Positions 21,717 through 34,871 of a DNA stretch of 64,000 nucleotides are shown piece after piece. The stretch's first letter is position 1. Every line of letters begins with the position of its first letter. The position numbers were made by a program, and so were the translations under genes. Location: contig NC_061510.1 of NCBI RefSeq assembly GCF_022539505.1, positions 400,812,249 through 400,876,248 of the forward strand. The letters are read 5' to 3'. The notes under the pieces are model-generated. The model was not told the origin of the DNA and searched no databases. It worked only from the letters and a program-made list of their open reading frames with translations. The stretch is from Lolium rigidum (lineage: Eukaryota > Streptophyta > Magnoliopsida > Poales > Poaceae).

Positions 21717-23430
21717 TGATGTCTACGCCCCCCCTCCTTTTCCTGTAGACAGTGTTGGGCCTCCAAGAGCAGAGGTTTGTAGAACAGCAGCAAGTTTTCC
21801 CTTAAGTGGATCACCCAAGGTTTATCGAACTCAGGGAGGAAGAGGTCAAAGATATCCCTCTCATGCAACCCTGCAACCACAAAGTAAGAAGTCTCTTGTG
21901 TCCCCAACACACCTAATAGGTGTACTAGTTCGGAGAAGAGATAGTGAAATACAGGTAGTATGAATATATATGAGCAGTAGCAACGGTGCCAGAAAATAGC
22001 TTGCTGGCGTGTAGTTGATGGTGGTAGTATTGCAGCAGTAGTAACGCAGTAAAACAGTAAACAAGCAGCGATAGCGGTATTTAGGAACAAGGCCTAGGGA
22101 TTACACTTTCACTAGTGGACACTCTCAACATTGATCACATAACAGAATAGATAAATGCATACTCTACACTCTTGTTGGATGATGAACACATTGCGTAGGA
22201 TTACACGAACCCTCAATGCCGGAGTTAACAAGCTCCACAATTCAATGTTCATATTTAAATAACCTTAGAGTGCATGAAAGATCAATTCGACTAAACCAAG
22301 TACTAGCATAGCATGCACACTTGTCACCTTCATGCTATGTAGGAGGAATAATACACATCAATACTATCATAGCAATAGTTAACTTCATAATCTACAAGAG
22401 ATCATAATCATAGCATACGCCAAGTACTAACACGGATGTACACACTGTCACCATTACACCGTGCAGGAGGAATAAAACTACTTTAATAACATTACTAGAG
22501 TAGCACATAGATAAATTGTGATACAAAATACATTGCAATCATAAAGAGATATAAATAAGCACTTCACTATGCCATTCATAACAGTGAATAAGTATTCTGT
22601 GAAATATAGCCTAAGAGACCCACACGGTGCACACACTCGTCACCTTTACACACGTGGGACAAGGAGTCTCCGGAGATCACATAAGTAAAATTCACTTGAC
22701 TAGCATAACGACATCTAGATTACAAGTATCATCATATGAATCTCAATCATGTAAGGCAGCTCATGAGATTATTGTATTGAAGTACATAGGAGAGAGATGA
22801 ACCACATAGCTACCGGTACAGCCCCGAGCCTCGATGGAGAACTACTCCCTCCTCACGGGAGCAGCAGCGGTGATGAAGATGGCGGTGGAGATGGCAGCGG
22901 TGTCGATGGAGGAGCCTTCCGGGAGCACTTCCCCATTCCGGCGGCGTGCCGGAACAGAGACTCCTGTCCCCCAGATCTTGGCATCGCGATGGCGGCGGCT
23001 CTGGAAGGTTTCTGTGGGTTTCATCGAACGTGTTAGGGTTTTCGCGACGGAGGCTTTAAATAGGCGGAAGGGCAGCCTTGGAGGGGGCCTGGGGCCACCA
23101 CACCATAGGGCGGCGCGGCCCCCCCTCTGGCCGCGCCAGGGTGTAGTGTGGGGCCCCCAGGGCTTCCCTCTGGCGGCTCTCGGGTGTTCTGGATGCTTCC
23201 GGGCAAAATAGGAACCTGGGCGTTGATTTCGTCCGATTCCGAGAATATTTCGTTGCTAGGATTTCTGAAACCAAAAACAGCAGAAAACGAGACCGGCACT
23301 TCGGCATCTTGTTAATAGGTTAGTTCCGGAAAATGCACGAATATGATATAAAGTGTGCATAAAACATGTAGATATCATCAATAATGTGGCATGGAACATA
23401 AGAAATTATCGATACGTCGGAGACGTATCG
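21717..23430 (-). repeat. 3' LTR of element A
   Basis: 1714 bp, matching 26903-28617. On the minus strand its first base is mutated (CGATACG for TGATACG). The LTR end carries the 7-bp inverted repeat GATACGT...ACGTATC around a short centre. Several antisense frames inside (for example 23033-23307) are LTR shadows. Confidence 0.92.
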
Positions 23431-25966
23431 GCATCCCCAAGCTTAGTTCTGCTCGTCCCGAGGAGGTAAAACGATAACAAAGATAATTTCTGGAGTGACA
23501 TGCCATCATAACTTTGATCATACTATTTGTAAAGCATATGTAGTGAATGCAGCGATCAAAACAATGTATATGACATGAGTAAACAACTGAATCATAAAGC
23601 AAAGACTTTTCATGAATAGTACTTCAAGACAAGCATCAATAAGTCTTGCATAAGAGTTAACTCATAAAGCAATAATTCATAGTAAAAGCATTGAAACAAC
23701 ACAAAGGAAGATTAAGTTTCAGCGGTTGCTTTCAACTTGTAACATGTATATCTCATGGATATTGTCATCATAGAGTAATATAATAAGTGCAATATGCAAG
23801 TATGTAGGAATCAATGCACAGTTCACACAAGTGTTTGCTTCTTGAGGTGGAGAGAAATAGGTGAACCGACTCAACAATAAAAGTAAAAGAATGGTCCTCC
23901 ATAGAGGAAAAGCATCGATTGCTATATTTGTGCTAGAGCTTTGGTTTTGAAAACAAGAAACAATTTTGTCAACGGTAGTAATAAAGCATATGTATCATGT
24001 AAATTATATCTTACAAGTTGCAAGTCTCATGCATAGTATACTAATAGTGCCCGCACCTTGTCCTAATTAGCTTGGACTACCGGATTGTCGCAATGCACAT
24101 GTTTTAACCAAGTGTCACAATGGGGTACCTCTATGCCGCCTGTACAAAGGTCTAAGGAGAAAGCTCGCATTGGATTTCTCGCTATTGATTATTCTCAACT
24201 TAGACATCCATACCGGGACAACATAGACAACAGATAATGGACTCCTCTTTTATGCATAAGCATGTAACAACAATTAATTTTCTCATATGAGATTGAGGAT
24301 ATTGTCCAAAACTGAAACTTCCACCATGGATCATGGCTTTAGTTAGCGGCCCAATGTTCTTCTCTAACAATATGCATGCTCTAACCATAAGGTGGTAGAT
24401 CGCTCTTACTTCGAGACAAGACGAACATGCATAGCAACTCACATGATATTCAACAAAGAGTAGTTGATGGCGTCCCCAGTGAACATGGTTATCGCACAAC
24501 GAGCAACTTAATAAGAGATAAAGTGCATAAGTACATATTCAATACCACAATAGTTTTTAAGCTATTTGTCCCATGAGCTATATATTGCAAAGTGAAGAAT
24601 GGAAATTTAAAGGTAGCACTCAAGCAATTTACTTTGGAATGGCGGAGAAATACCATGTAGTAGGTAGGTATGGTGGACACAAATGGCATAGTGGTTGGCT
24701 CAAGTATTTTGGATGCATGAGAAGTAATCCCTCTCGATACAAGGTTTAGGCTAGCAGGGTTGTTTGAAACAAACACAAGGATGAACCGGTGCAGCAAAAC
24801 TCACATAAAAGACATATTGTAAATATTATAAGAATCTACACCGTCTTCCTTGTTGTTCAAACTCAATACTAGAAATTATCTAGACCTTAGAGAGACCAAA
24901 TATGCAAACCAAATTTTAGCATGCTCTATGTATTTCTTCATTAATGGGTGCAAAGTATGTGATGCAAGAGCTTAAACATGAGCACAACAATTGCCAAGTA
25001 TCACATTATCCAAGACATTATAGCAAATTACTACATGTATCATTTTCCAATTCCAACCATATAACAATTTAACGAAGAAGAAACTTCGTCATGAATACTA
25101 TGAGTAGAAACTAAGGACATACTTGTCCATATGCTACAGCGGAGCGTGTCTCTCTCCCACAAAGTGAATGCTAGGATCCATTTTATTCAAACAAAACAAA
25201 AACAAAAACAAACCGACGCTCCAAGAAAAGCACATAAGATGTGACGGAATAAAAATATAGTTTCAGGGGAGGAACCTGATAATGTTGTCGATGAAGAAGG
25301 GGATGCCTTGGGCATCCCCAAGCTTAGACGCTTGAGTCTTCATGATATATGCAGGGGTGAACCACCGGGGCATCCCCAAGCTTAGAGCTTTCACTCTTCT
25401 TGATCATAGTATATCATCCTCCTCTCTTGACCCTTGAAAACTTCCTTCACACCAAACTTCTCATAAACTTCATTAGAGGGGTTAGTACATAATCAAAAAC
25501 TCATATGTTCAGAGGTGACACAATCATTCTTAACACTTCTGGACATTGCTCAAAGCTACTGGAAGGTAATGGAACAAAGAAATCCACCCAACACAGCGAA
25601 AGAAGCAATGCGAAATAAAAGGCAGAATCTGTCAAAACAGAACAGTCCGTAAAGACAAATTTTAGTAAATACTTCCGTTGCTCAGATCAGAAAACTCAAA
25701 ACTAATGAAAGTTGCGTACATATCTGAGGAACACGCACGTAAATTGGCATATTTTTCTGAGTTACCTACAGAGAAAACAGCCCAGATTCGTGACAGATAG
25801 AAATCTGTTTCTGCGCAGAAATCCAAATCTAGTATGAACTTTACTATCAACGACTTTACTTGGCACAACAAAACCCCTAACTAAGATAAGTAGAGGTTGC
25901 TACAGTATTAAACAACTTCCAAGACACAAATATAAAACAAAGTACTGTAGCAAAATAACACATGGG
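23431..25966 (-). other. Element A 3' internal region, no long ORF
   Basis: This is the non-coding part of element A between its ORF and 3' LTR. The purine-rich motif AAGCTTGGGGATGC(C) occurs three times on the minus strand (next to the LTR at about 23430, and at about 25318 and 25370). A frame at 25662-25871 (CAETDFYLSRIWAVF...) is also conserved in element B. Confidence 0.8.
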
Positions 25967-26740
25967 TTATCTCCCAAGAAGTTCTTTCTTTATAGCCATT
26001 AAGATGGGCTCAGCAGTTTTAATGATGCACTCGCAAGAAATAGTAGTTGAAGCAAAAGAGAGCATCAAGAAGCAAATTTGAACACATTTAAGCCTAACAT
26101 GCTTCCTATGCATAGGAATCTTGTAAATAAACAAGTTCATGAATAGCAAAGTGACAAGCATAGGAAGATAGAACAAGTGTAGCTTCAAAAATTTCAGCAC
26201 ATAGAGAGGTGTTTTAGTAACATGAAAATTTCTACAACCATATTTTCCTCTCTCATAATAACTTTCAGTAGCAACATGAGCAAACTCAACAATATAACTA
26301 TCACATAAAGCATTCTTATCATGAGTCTCATGCATAAAATTATTACTCTCCACATAGGCATAATCAATTTTATTAGTTGTAGTGGGAGCAAATTCAACAA
26401 AGTAGCTATCATTATTATTATCATCAAATATAAGAGGCATATTGTAATCATAATCAAATTCACTCTCCATAGTAGGTGGCAACAAAAGACTACTATCATT
26501 ATAATCATCATAAATAGGAGGCAAAGTATCATCAAAGTAAATTTTCTCCTCCACGCCCGGGGGACTAAAAAGATCATGCTCATCAAAACCAGCTTCCCCA
26601 AGCTTAGAATTTTCCATATCATTAGCAACAATGGTATTCAAAGTGTTCATATTAATATGTTCCATGGGTTTTTTAATTTTCGGATCAAACCATCCATGTC
26701 TTAAATCAGGAAATAGAGTAAAAAGCTCATTGTTGTCCAT
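25967..26740 (-). CDS. Element A protein, unknown function, hydrophobic C-terminus
   Basis: An intact 257-residue ORF starting 130 bases after the primer-binding site. The N-terminal half is acidic and Asn/Asp-rich (DYNDSSLLLPPTMESEFDYD). From about residue 145 it has the module ALCDSYIVEF, YYERGKYGCRNF and TPLY, then two likely membrane or strongly hydrophobic stretches (LKLHLFYLPMLVTLLFMNLF and CFLMLSFASTTIS), ending in KKELLGR. The C-terminal 100 residues recur in element B (36677-38044) on a different N-terminus. It has no CCHC knuckle, DTG protease or YVDD box, so it is not a standard gag-pol. I do not recognise the family; a packaging or membrane-targeting role would be a guess. Confidence 0.7.
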   Translation of the reverse strand: MDNNELFTLFPDLRHGWFDPKIKKPMEHINMNTLNTIVANDMENSKLGEAGFDEHDLFSPPGVEEKIYFDDTLPPIYDDYNDSSLLLPPTMESEFDYDYNMPLIFDDNNNDSYFVEFAPTTTNKIDYAYVESNNFMHETHDKNALCDSYIVEFAHVATESYYERGKYGCRNFHVTKTPLYVLKFLKLHLFYLPMLVTLLFMNLFIYKIPMHRKHVRLKCVQICFLMLSFASTTISCECIIKTAEPILMAIKKELLGR

Positions 26741-26873
26741 TATGCCTTACTAGTGTAAACAAGAAATAAAAAGATGCAATTGCAGGATCTAAAGGAAATA
26801 GCTTCGAGTACTTACAACGGCGGAAAATAGCTTGGTAGCCGAGGTCCGGAGTGTGAGTACCTTTTACCTTTCC

Positions 26874-26891
26874 TCCCCGGCAACGGCGCCA
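26874..26891 (-). other. Primer-binding site of element A (tRNA-Asp type)
   Basis: On the minus strand TGGCGCCGTTGCCGGGGA lies 11 to 12 bases inside the 5' LTR. It complements the 3' end of plant tRNA-Asp including CCA. The same site is used by element B. Confidence 0.85.
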
Positions 26892-26902
26892 GAAAAATAG
26901 CT

Positions 26903-28617
26903 TGATGTCTACGCCCCCTCCTTTTCCTGTAGACAGTGTTGGGCCTCCAAGAGCGGAGGTTTGTAGAACAGCAGCAAGTTTTCCCTTAAATGGATCACCC
27001 AAGGTTTATCGAACTCAGGGAGGAAGAGGTCAAAGATATCCCTCTCATGCAACCACTGCAACCACAAAGCAAGAAGTCTCTTGTGTCCCCAACACACCTA
27101 ATAGGTGTACTAGTTCGGCGAAGAGATAGTGAAATACGGGTAGTATGAATATATATGAGCAGTAGCAACGGTGCCGAGAAAATAGCTTGCTGGCGTGTAG
27201 TTGATGGTGGTAGTATTGCAGCGATAGTAACGCTTGAGTAAAACGGTAAACAAGCGGCGATAGCGATATTTAGGAACAAGGCCTAGGGATTACACTTTCA
27301 CTAGTGGACACTCTCAACATTGATCACATAACAGAATAGATAAATGCATACTCTACACTCTTGTTGGATGATGAACACATTGCGTAGGATTACACGAACC
27401 CTCAATGCCGGAGTTAACAAGCTCCACAATTCAATGTTCATATTTAAATAACCTTAGAGTGCATGAAAGATCAATTCGACTAAACCAAGTACTAGCATAG
27501 CATGCACACTTGTCACCTTCATGCTATGTAGGAGGAATAATACACATCAATACTATCATAGCAATAGTTAACTTCATAATCTACAAGAGATCATAATCAT
27601 AGCATACGCCAAGTACTAACACGGATGTACACACTGTCACCATTACACCGTGCAGGAGGAACAAAACTACTTTAATAACATTACTAGAGTAGCACATAGA
27701 TAAATTGTGATACAAAATACATTGCAATCATAAAGAGATATAAATAAGCACTTCACTATGCCATTCATAACAGTGAATAAGTATTCGTGAAATATAGCCT
27801 AAGAGACCCACACGGTGCACACACTTGTCACCTTTACACACGTGGGACAAAGAGTCTCCGGAGATCACATAAGTAAAATTCACTTGACTAGCATAACGAC
27901 ATCTAGATTACAAGTATCATCATATGAATCTCAATCATGTAAGGCAGCTCATGAGATTATTGTATTGAAATACATAGGAGAGAGATGAACCACATAGCTA
28001 CCGGTACAGCCCCGAGCCTCGATGGAGAACTACTCCCTCCTCATGGGAGCAGCAGCGGTGATGAAGATGGCGGTGGAGATGGCAGCGGTGTCGATGGAGG
28101 AGCCTTCCGGGGGCACTTCCCCGTTCCGGCGGCATGCCGGAATAGAGAATCCTGTCCCCCAGATCTTGGTGTCGCGATGGCGGCGGCTCTGGAAGGTTTC
28201 TGTGGGTTTCGTCGAACGTGTTAGGGTTTTCGCGACGGAGGCTTTAAATAGGCGGAAGGGCAGCCTTGGAGGGGGCCTGGGGCCACCACACCATAGGGCG
28301 GCGCGGCCCCCCCTCTGGCCGCGCCAGGGTGTAGTGTGGGGCCCCCGGGGCTTCCCTCGGCGGCTCTCGGGTGTTCCGGATGCTTCGGGCAAAATAGGAA
28401 CCCGGGCGTTGATTTCGTCCGATTCCGAGAATATTTCGTTACTAGGATTTCTGAAACCAAAAACAGCGGAAAACGAGAAGCGGCACTTCGGCATCTTGTT
28501 AATAGGTTAGTTCCAGAAAATGCACGAATATGACATAAAGTGTGCATAAAACATGTAGATATCATCAATAATGTGGCATGGAACATAAGAAATTATCGAT
28601 ACGTCGGAGACGTATCA
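26903..28617 (-). repeat. 5' LTR of element A
   Basis: 1715 bp from TGATACGTC (minus strand, at 28617) to the end at 26903. It is nearly identical to the other LTR. Frames inside it at 28022-28586 are not genes. Confidence 0.93.
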
Positions 28618-29979
28618 GTTCCCACCACCATTTTGCACTTTTTCGTTCCGTCAAAAGAGCATGTCATCTATTCATAAGTTAACCAATTTGGACCTGAAGC
28701 AAGTTGTAGATATCCCACTAGAACCTATAATAATTGAATAGATTATTAATAGGCTAGAACCGAAATGAAGAGATGGAACAGAGATGACAAAACCTCAATC
28801 AATTAATTTGTATGGGCATTAAAACTGTCAAAGAAGGCCAGGAATGAAGCTCTAGGAATTGGGTAGCTGGTTTATATTAGCCAAAGAGTAGGCAGACCAT
28901 GGAACCAAAAGAACTGATGGATTAATAACAGTAGCTGCAGGGGAGAAAGCTCTTCATTATCTGGCCTCATGGCAATGGAGAACCCCACTCTACACAATTT
29001 TATGAAGATATGTTCTTGCTCGTTGCCTGTAAAGGTGAGCATTACCCAAAGATATCAGATCACTAAAATAAAGGAAAATAGGAAGGTTAGAGCAACCACA
29101 CTTCATTGCACTTGCACCTTCAGGTAAATACCCGGTTGTTCGACCATGTGCGTGTAACGACGAACCAGAAGGGGATGAACCGAAGGATTCTGCTTTGTTC
29201 TTGTGCGCACCATGCGGGTCCAAATCGATACATCAAATAAAGCACACACACGATCAAGCACGGGAAGAACAACCTGCTACGAAGCACCATTGGTAGCATT
29301 GAGCTATGAGATGGGTGGACTTGTGAGGGAACATGAGGGGAGGGGACATTAGAATGTGCAGGGGCGTGGCGCAGTAAATAGGGAGAGGAAGATTAAGTGT
29401 ATGAGACCACACAAGATTTGAAGCATCTCTTGGTAAAAATAAATTGGTATAGGTCTAGTGGAAAATTTTAATAGCCTAGTCTGTTTAAAAATAATAAGTG
29501 TGGAAAAACATGCTGACGTGGAAGGATGTGATTGGTCGAAGATGATTGATGTGGTGGATGGCTTGCATGTTGAGAGAAATCAACTTAGTGGATTGCTCCT
29601 ATTTAGATATTATAGATTATAGATATTGTATGCATCGATTGATGCAGAGGATGGGGTTTTCCCTTTCGGAATAAACTAACGTATTCCCTTTGTTAGACAT
29701 GATGTCTTCCGTAATCTCAAAAAGACACACAATCTTCAGCTATTTGCAGAGAAGACGTGCGAAGGGGAAGGAAATTTTACGAGGTTGATGAGAATGAGAA
29801 AATCATTTTGCATTTTTTCCTCAGGAGACATGCGTGAAATAGCGATACAACGTACATGTGAAGGATGATTGTACGGTGCAGGTGGGTCAAATTCTGAGTG
29901 AAGACATTGATGTATGATCTGTGTGGGTGGGTCATGTTGAGTGTTGAGTGTCGACGGTCAAGTGTTAAGGGTTTGATGA
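28618..29979. other. Helitron remainder and flank, no gene
   Basis: After the target duplication of element A the sequence continues as AT-rich DNA up to the Helitron end at 29616. From there to 29980 is the left flank or diverged start of the LINE. I see no recognisable protein. Confidence 0.5.
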
Positions 29980-30371
29980 ATGAATGATCACCTGGATCAT
30001 GCAGTTTGTCATGAGTGGTAGTTTGGAGATCAATATTAACGGGGAGGTGAACCCCTATATTAGACCATCTTGCGGAGTGAGACGGGGGGATCCCATCTCC
30101 CTCCTCTTTAATGCTGCAGTAGATGCCCTTGTGGAGATCTTGGAGAAAGCCAAGAGCTTCGATCACATATCCGGAGTGGTAGGACATCTTATTCCTAGGG
30201 GTGGAGTCACCCACCTCTAGTACGCGTATGACACCTAGATCAAGGTAGAGGGGTCACAGTCGGACATTGCCAATCTAAAGTTTCTACTCATCTGCTTTGA
30301 ACAGATGCCAGGCCTTAGAATAAATTTCGAGAAAAAGCGAGGTTGTGATTCTGGGAAACTCCGATGAGGAC

Positions 30372-32403
30372 TGATACGTCTCAAACGTATCTATAATTTC
30401 TTATGTTCCATGCTATTTTTATGACAATACCTACATGTTTTATTCATACTTTATATCATTTTTATGCATTTTCCGGTACTAACCTATTAACAAGATGCCG
30501 AAGCGCCAGTTCTGTTTTCTGCTGTTTTTGGTTTCAGAAATCCTACACAGGAAATATCCTCGAAATTGGACGAAACAAAAGCCCACGGCCCTATTTTCCA
30601 CGGAGGATTCCAGAACATCGAAGAAGAGTCGGAGTCGGCCAGCAGGGGGGCCACCCCATAGGGCGGCGCGGCCTGGCCCCCTGCCGCGCCAGGGAATGGG
30701 GAGCCCACCCCCTGGCTCCCCCAACGCTGCCTCTTCGCCTATATATTCCTTTGTATCGGAAAACCCTAGTAACGAGAGCCAAAATACGAGAAAAGTTACT
30801 GAGACGCCACCGCCGTCAATCGCATCTCGGGGGGATTCTGAAGATCTCCTCCGGCACCCTGCCGGAGAGGGGAATCATCACCGGAGGGCTCTACATCGCC
30901 ATGCCCGCCTCCGGACTGATGCGTGAGTAGTTCATCCTTGGACTATGAGTCCATAGCAGTAGCTAGATGGTTGTCTTCTCCTATTATGCCATCATGTTTA
31001 GATCTCGTGAGTTGCCTATCATGATCAAGATCATCTATTTGTAATGCTACATGTTGTGTTTGTTGGGATCCGATGAATATGGAATACTATGTCAAGTTGA
31101 TTATCGATCTATCATATATGTGTTGTTTATGATCTTGCATGCTCTCCATTGCTAGTAGAGGCTCTGGACAAGTTGATACTTGTAACTCCAAAAGGGGGTA
31201 TTTATGCTAGATAGTGGGTTCATGCCTCCATTGAATGCGGGACGAGTGATGTGAAAGTTCTAAGGTTGTGGATGTGTTGTTGCCACTAGGGATAAAACAT
31301 CAATGCTTTGTCTAAGGATATTTGTATTGTTTACATTACGCACGGTACTTAATGCAATTGTCTATTGTTTGCAACTTAATACTGGAAGGGTGCGAATGCT
31401 AACCCGAAGGTGGACTTTTTAGGCATAGATGCATGTTGGATAGCGGTCTATGTTCTTTGTCGTAATGCCCTAAGTAAATCTCATAGTAGTCATCCTTATA
31501 TGTATGTGCATTGTTATGCCCTCTCTATTTGTCAATTTCCCAACTGTAATTTGTTCACCCAACATGTTATTTATCTTATTGGAGAGACACCACTAGTGAA
31601 CTGTGGACCCCGGTCCATTCTTTTACATCTGAAATACAACCTACCGCAATCATTGTTCTCTGTTGTTCTTTGCAAGCAAACATCATTCTCCACACCATAC
31701 GTTTAATCATTTGTTTACAGCAAGCCGGTGAGATTGATAACCTCACTGTTAAGTTGGGGCAAAGTATCATGATTGTGTTGTGCAGGTTCCACGTTGGCGC
31801 CGGAATCCCTAGTGTTGCGCCGCACTACACTCCTTCACCAACAACCTTCACATGGCCTTCATCTCCTACTGGTTCGATAAACCCTTGTTTCTTACTGAGG
31901 GAAAACTTGCTGCTGTACGCATCACACCTTCTGACAAGGGATTAACTTATCAATGCCTACAGATTGTAGACTAGGGTTTTAGTCGGAAGTAGAGGGCAAG
32001 TAGATCTCGAAGGTTTCAGCCGAAAAGTGCTCGACGATATGAAAACTAGGGTTGCGTGAAACAATGAATCGATGCTCTCTTTGTCCCTCAACTCCCCCTT
32101 ATATAGGAGGTGGAGTCGAGGGATTCATAATACACAAGTTACAGAGTCTGGGAGGGTTTCTAACCCGTCCCGTAAAATTACAAGTCTATATTTTCTAATA
32201 CAACTCTAACTTTCCTTAATATAACTTGGACTTCAAAACTTCATATTCTTCGACTCGTGGGCCTTCGGTAAACCCCGGGTACCATCTTTGGCATGCACAT
32301 TGGGGATGCCTATGTCACCTTCCTCTTGGGGTTCGCAACGGACGTGTGCTTTACCGTCACAAGAAGCTACTTTCTGGCGCCATTGCAATCCTTGTCACGC
32401 GCA
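30372..32403 (+). mobile_element. Solo LTR (family C) inserted in the LINE
   Basis: It begins TGATACGTCTCAAACG and ends CCTTGTCACGCGCA, with the perfect 5-bp target duplication AGGAC (30367-30371 and 32404-32408). Removing the nested insertion at 31932-32317 and one copy of its duplication leaves 1641 bp, against 1639 bp for the related LTR of element C2. No internal region remains, so this is the product of LTR-LTR recombination. Confidence 0.93.
31932..32317. mobile_element. Solo LTR D (386 bp) nested in solo LTR C1
   Basis: It begins TGACAAGGGATTAAC, ends GGGATGCCTATGTCA, and has the 5-bp target duplication CCTTC (31927-31931 and 32318-32322). It contains CCTTATATAGGAGG, a TATA-type core. 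Comparison with the LTR of C2 (around 42275), which lacks this block, confirms it as an insertion. Confidence 0.93.
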
Positions 32404-34871
32404 AGGACTAGCAAAGAGTAGCCGACAATCTGAATTTCATGCTAGCCTCGTTTCCTATTGCCTACATGTGGATGCCGGTCCAGGATACTAGGATCCTTAC
32501 AAGCATCTGGACCCGTTGGTAGGATGAGTTATGTCGAAGGAGCAACCTTGACATGCTAGGTTTGCGTATAAAGGGAGCAAGAAGGTCCTCATCGACTCTT
32601 GCCTCTCGAGCCTTGCCATGTCTATCGTGGGGCGATATCTCCTACAAGAGGGAGTACACGACTCATTCGATAAGGATTTGTCCCGCTTCTTCTAGAAGGA
32701 TACCAATGGTCGCCAGAAATATCAGATGGTGAAGTGGCATGATATATGTGCCCCCAAGGACCTTGGGGGCATAGGAATCTTGGCGTCTAGATGCTTTAAC
32801 GAGGCACTCATGCTGAAATGGGTGTGGCGGATTCTTAGTGATGAGGAAGGCGTTTGGCTTCACGTTATCAAGGAAAAATATCTTCACGTGCGCCCAATTC
32901 TAGCATGTGCTCACCGAGAGAGATGTCACTTTTGGAGGTCCATCCAGGCAATCAAGCATGACATCAGTCATGGGGCTTCCTTCGCTGTAGGCAATGGAGA
33001 GGGGACCCATTTCTGGTTGGACCCATGGATTGGTGGGCAGCCCTTGCGGGAGGTTTATCCTTGCATCTTCGCGATCTGCGCAGAGCCGCACTGTTGGTAG
33101 CCTCTGCGGCGGATGGGGTTACTTGGAACATTTTGTTCAAAAGAACCTTCAGAGCAGAGGAAACTCTAGCTTGGGGAGAACTCAGAGATAGCCACTCTCC
33201 CTCACAAACATGGAGATAATGTCTCTTGGTATATCTCCCCTTCGGGGGTCTTCTTGGTTAGCTCGGCGTATCAGGCACTATTTGGATGGCCATCCTTGCC
33301 CTGGATAGGACAACTGTAGAAAACTCCCTTACATTTGGCAGTTGTTAGGAGATCGTTTGCCATGTGGGGTCGAGGTGGCGAAGTGACATGGGCCGCGAGA
33401 CGAGTTGTGTCCATTATGTGGATCCCGGAGTTGGGGACCCATGTAAAGTTCACCAGTCCCGCTACTAGGTTTATGTAGAGCGTTGTCTGAGAGGATTTGG
33501 GCCCTGAGTGGTAGGCCCAAGATCTTGGCGAGTTCCTAGAGACCCGAGTGAGCAACACTGGAGAGCGGTGATACGTCTCAAACGTATCTATAATTTCTTA
33601 TGTTCCATGCTAGTTTTATGACAATACCTACATGTTTTATTCATATTTTATATCATTTTTATGCATTTTTCGGTACTAACTTATTAACAAGATGCCGAAG
33701 CGCCAGTTCCTGTTTTCTGCTGTTTTTGGTTTCAGAAATCCTACACAGGAAATATTCTCGGAATTGGACGAAACAAAAGCCCACGGCCCTATTTTCCACG
33801 GAGGATTCCAGTACATCGAAGAAGAGTCGGAGGCGGCCAGCAGGGGGGCCACCCCATAGGGCGGCGCGGCCAGGCCCCCTGCCGCGCCCAGGTATGGGGA
33901 GCCCACCCCCTGGCTCCCCCGATGTTGCCTCTTCGCCTATATATTCCTTCGAATCGGAAAACCCTAGTACCGAGAGCCAAAATACGAGAAAAGTTACTGA
34001 GACGCCGCCGCCATCAATCCCATCTCGGGGGATTCTAAAGATCTCCTCCGGCACCCTGCCGGAGAGGGGAATCATCACCGGAGGGCTCTACATCACCATG
34101 CCCACCTCCGGACTGATGCGTGAGTAGTTCATCCTTGGACTATGGGTCCATAGCGAGTAGCTAGATGGTTGTCTTCTCCTATTGTGCCATCATGTTTAGA
34201 TCTTGTGAGCTGCCTATCATGATCAAGATCATCTATTTGTAATGCTACATGTTGTGTTTGTTGGGATCCGATGAATATGGAATACTATGTCAAGTTGATT
34301 ATCGATATATCATATATGTGTTGTTTATGATCTTGCATGCTCTCCGTTGCTAGTAGAGGCTCTGGCGAAGTTGATACTTGTAACTCCAAAAGGGGGTATT
34401 TATGCTAGATAGTGGGTTCATGCCTCCATTGAATCTGGGACAGGTGACGAAAGTTCTAAGGTTGTGGATGTGATGTTGCCACTAGGGATAAAACATCAAT
34501 GCTTTGTCTAAGGATATTTTATTGTTTACATTACACACAGTACTTAATGCAATTGTCTGTTGTTTGCAACTTAATACTGGAAGGGGTGTGGATGCTAACC
34601 CGAAGGTGGACTTTTTAGGCATAGATGCATGCTGGATAGCGGTCTATGTTCTTTGTCGTAATGCCCTAAATAAATCTCATAGTAGTTATCATGATAAGTA
34701 TGTGCATTGTTATGCCCTCTCTATTTGTCAATTGCCCAACTGTAATTTGTTCACCCAACATGTTATTTATCTTATTGGAGAGACACCACTAGTGAACTGT
34801 GGACCCGGTCCATTCTTTTACATCTGAAATACAACCTACTGCAATCATTGTTCTCTGTTGTTCTTTGCAAG

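Larger units (their letters stand above)
21717..28617 (-). mobile_element. LTR retrotransposon A, non-autonomous, complete
   Basis: Both LTRs are present and the 5-bp target duplication GTTCC is perfect (21712-21716 and 28618-28622). Read on the minus strand: 5' LTR 26903-28617, a primer-binding site, an ORF, and 3' LTR 21717-23430 preceded by a purine-rich AAGCTTGGGGATGC tract. The LTRs are highly similar, so the insertion is recent. There is no gag of the usual type, protease, RT or integrase, so it must be mobilised in trans. It lies inside the candidate Helitron. Confidence 0.93.
20892..29616 (-). mobile_element. Candidate Helitron, 8.7 kb, containing LTR element A
   Basis: The minus strand starts at 29616 with TCTATAATATCTAAATAGG (after A, on a typical A|T site) and ends at 20895-20892 with a weak stem CGC-AGCAAC-GCG, the spacer GGAATCAT-like, then CTAG before T. 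Both ends match grass Helitron consensus features as I know them. About 6.9 kb of the interior is the later insertion of element A (21717-28617), leaving about 1.8 kb of Helitron DNA with no RepHel protein, so it would be non-autonomous. The two ends are paired by inference; they could belong to two elements. Confidence 0.5.
29980..33568 (+). pseudogene. LINE reverse transcriptase, split by a solo LTR and continued at 54640-54350
   Basis: Segment 1, 29980-30371: RT blocks FVMSGSLEININGEV, SCGVRRGDPIS, GVVGHLIPRGGVTHL and a damaged catalytic box (YAYDT for YADDT). Segment 2, 32404-33568: VADNLNFMLASFPIAY, MLKWVWRILSDEEGVW, the block HFWRSIQAIKHDISHGASF, then the zinc-binding region ending DLGEFLETRVSNTGER. 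The intervening 30372-32403 is a solo LTR with target duplication AGGAC. At 33569 the frame is broken again by element C2. The next residues expected of this LINE type (RRLFW, LWKIRSKMVI) are found at the far end of the inverted contig (54640-54350, minus strand). Several stops are present, so it is inactive. Confidence 0.85.

Noticed and set aside
22797..23307. Frames of 60-125 codons inside element A LTRs (also 28022-28586) and inside the B and C LTRs (30495-30930, 33659-34127, 34978-35484, 40604-41065)
   Set aside because: They lie in LTR DNA that is repeated within the window, overlap on both strands and show no domain. They are open only because this part of the LTR is GC-rich.
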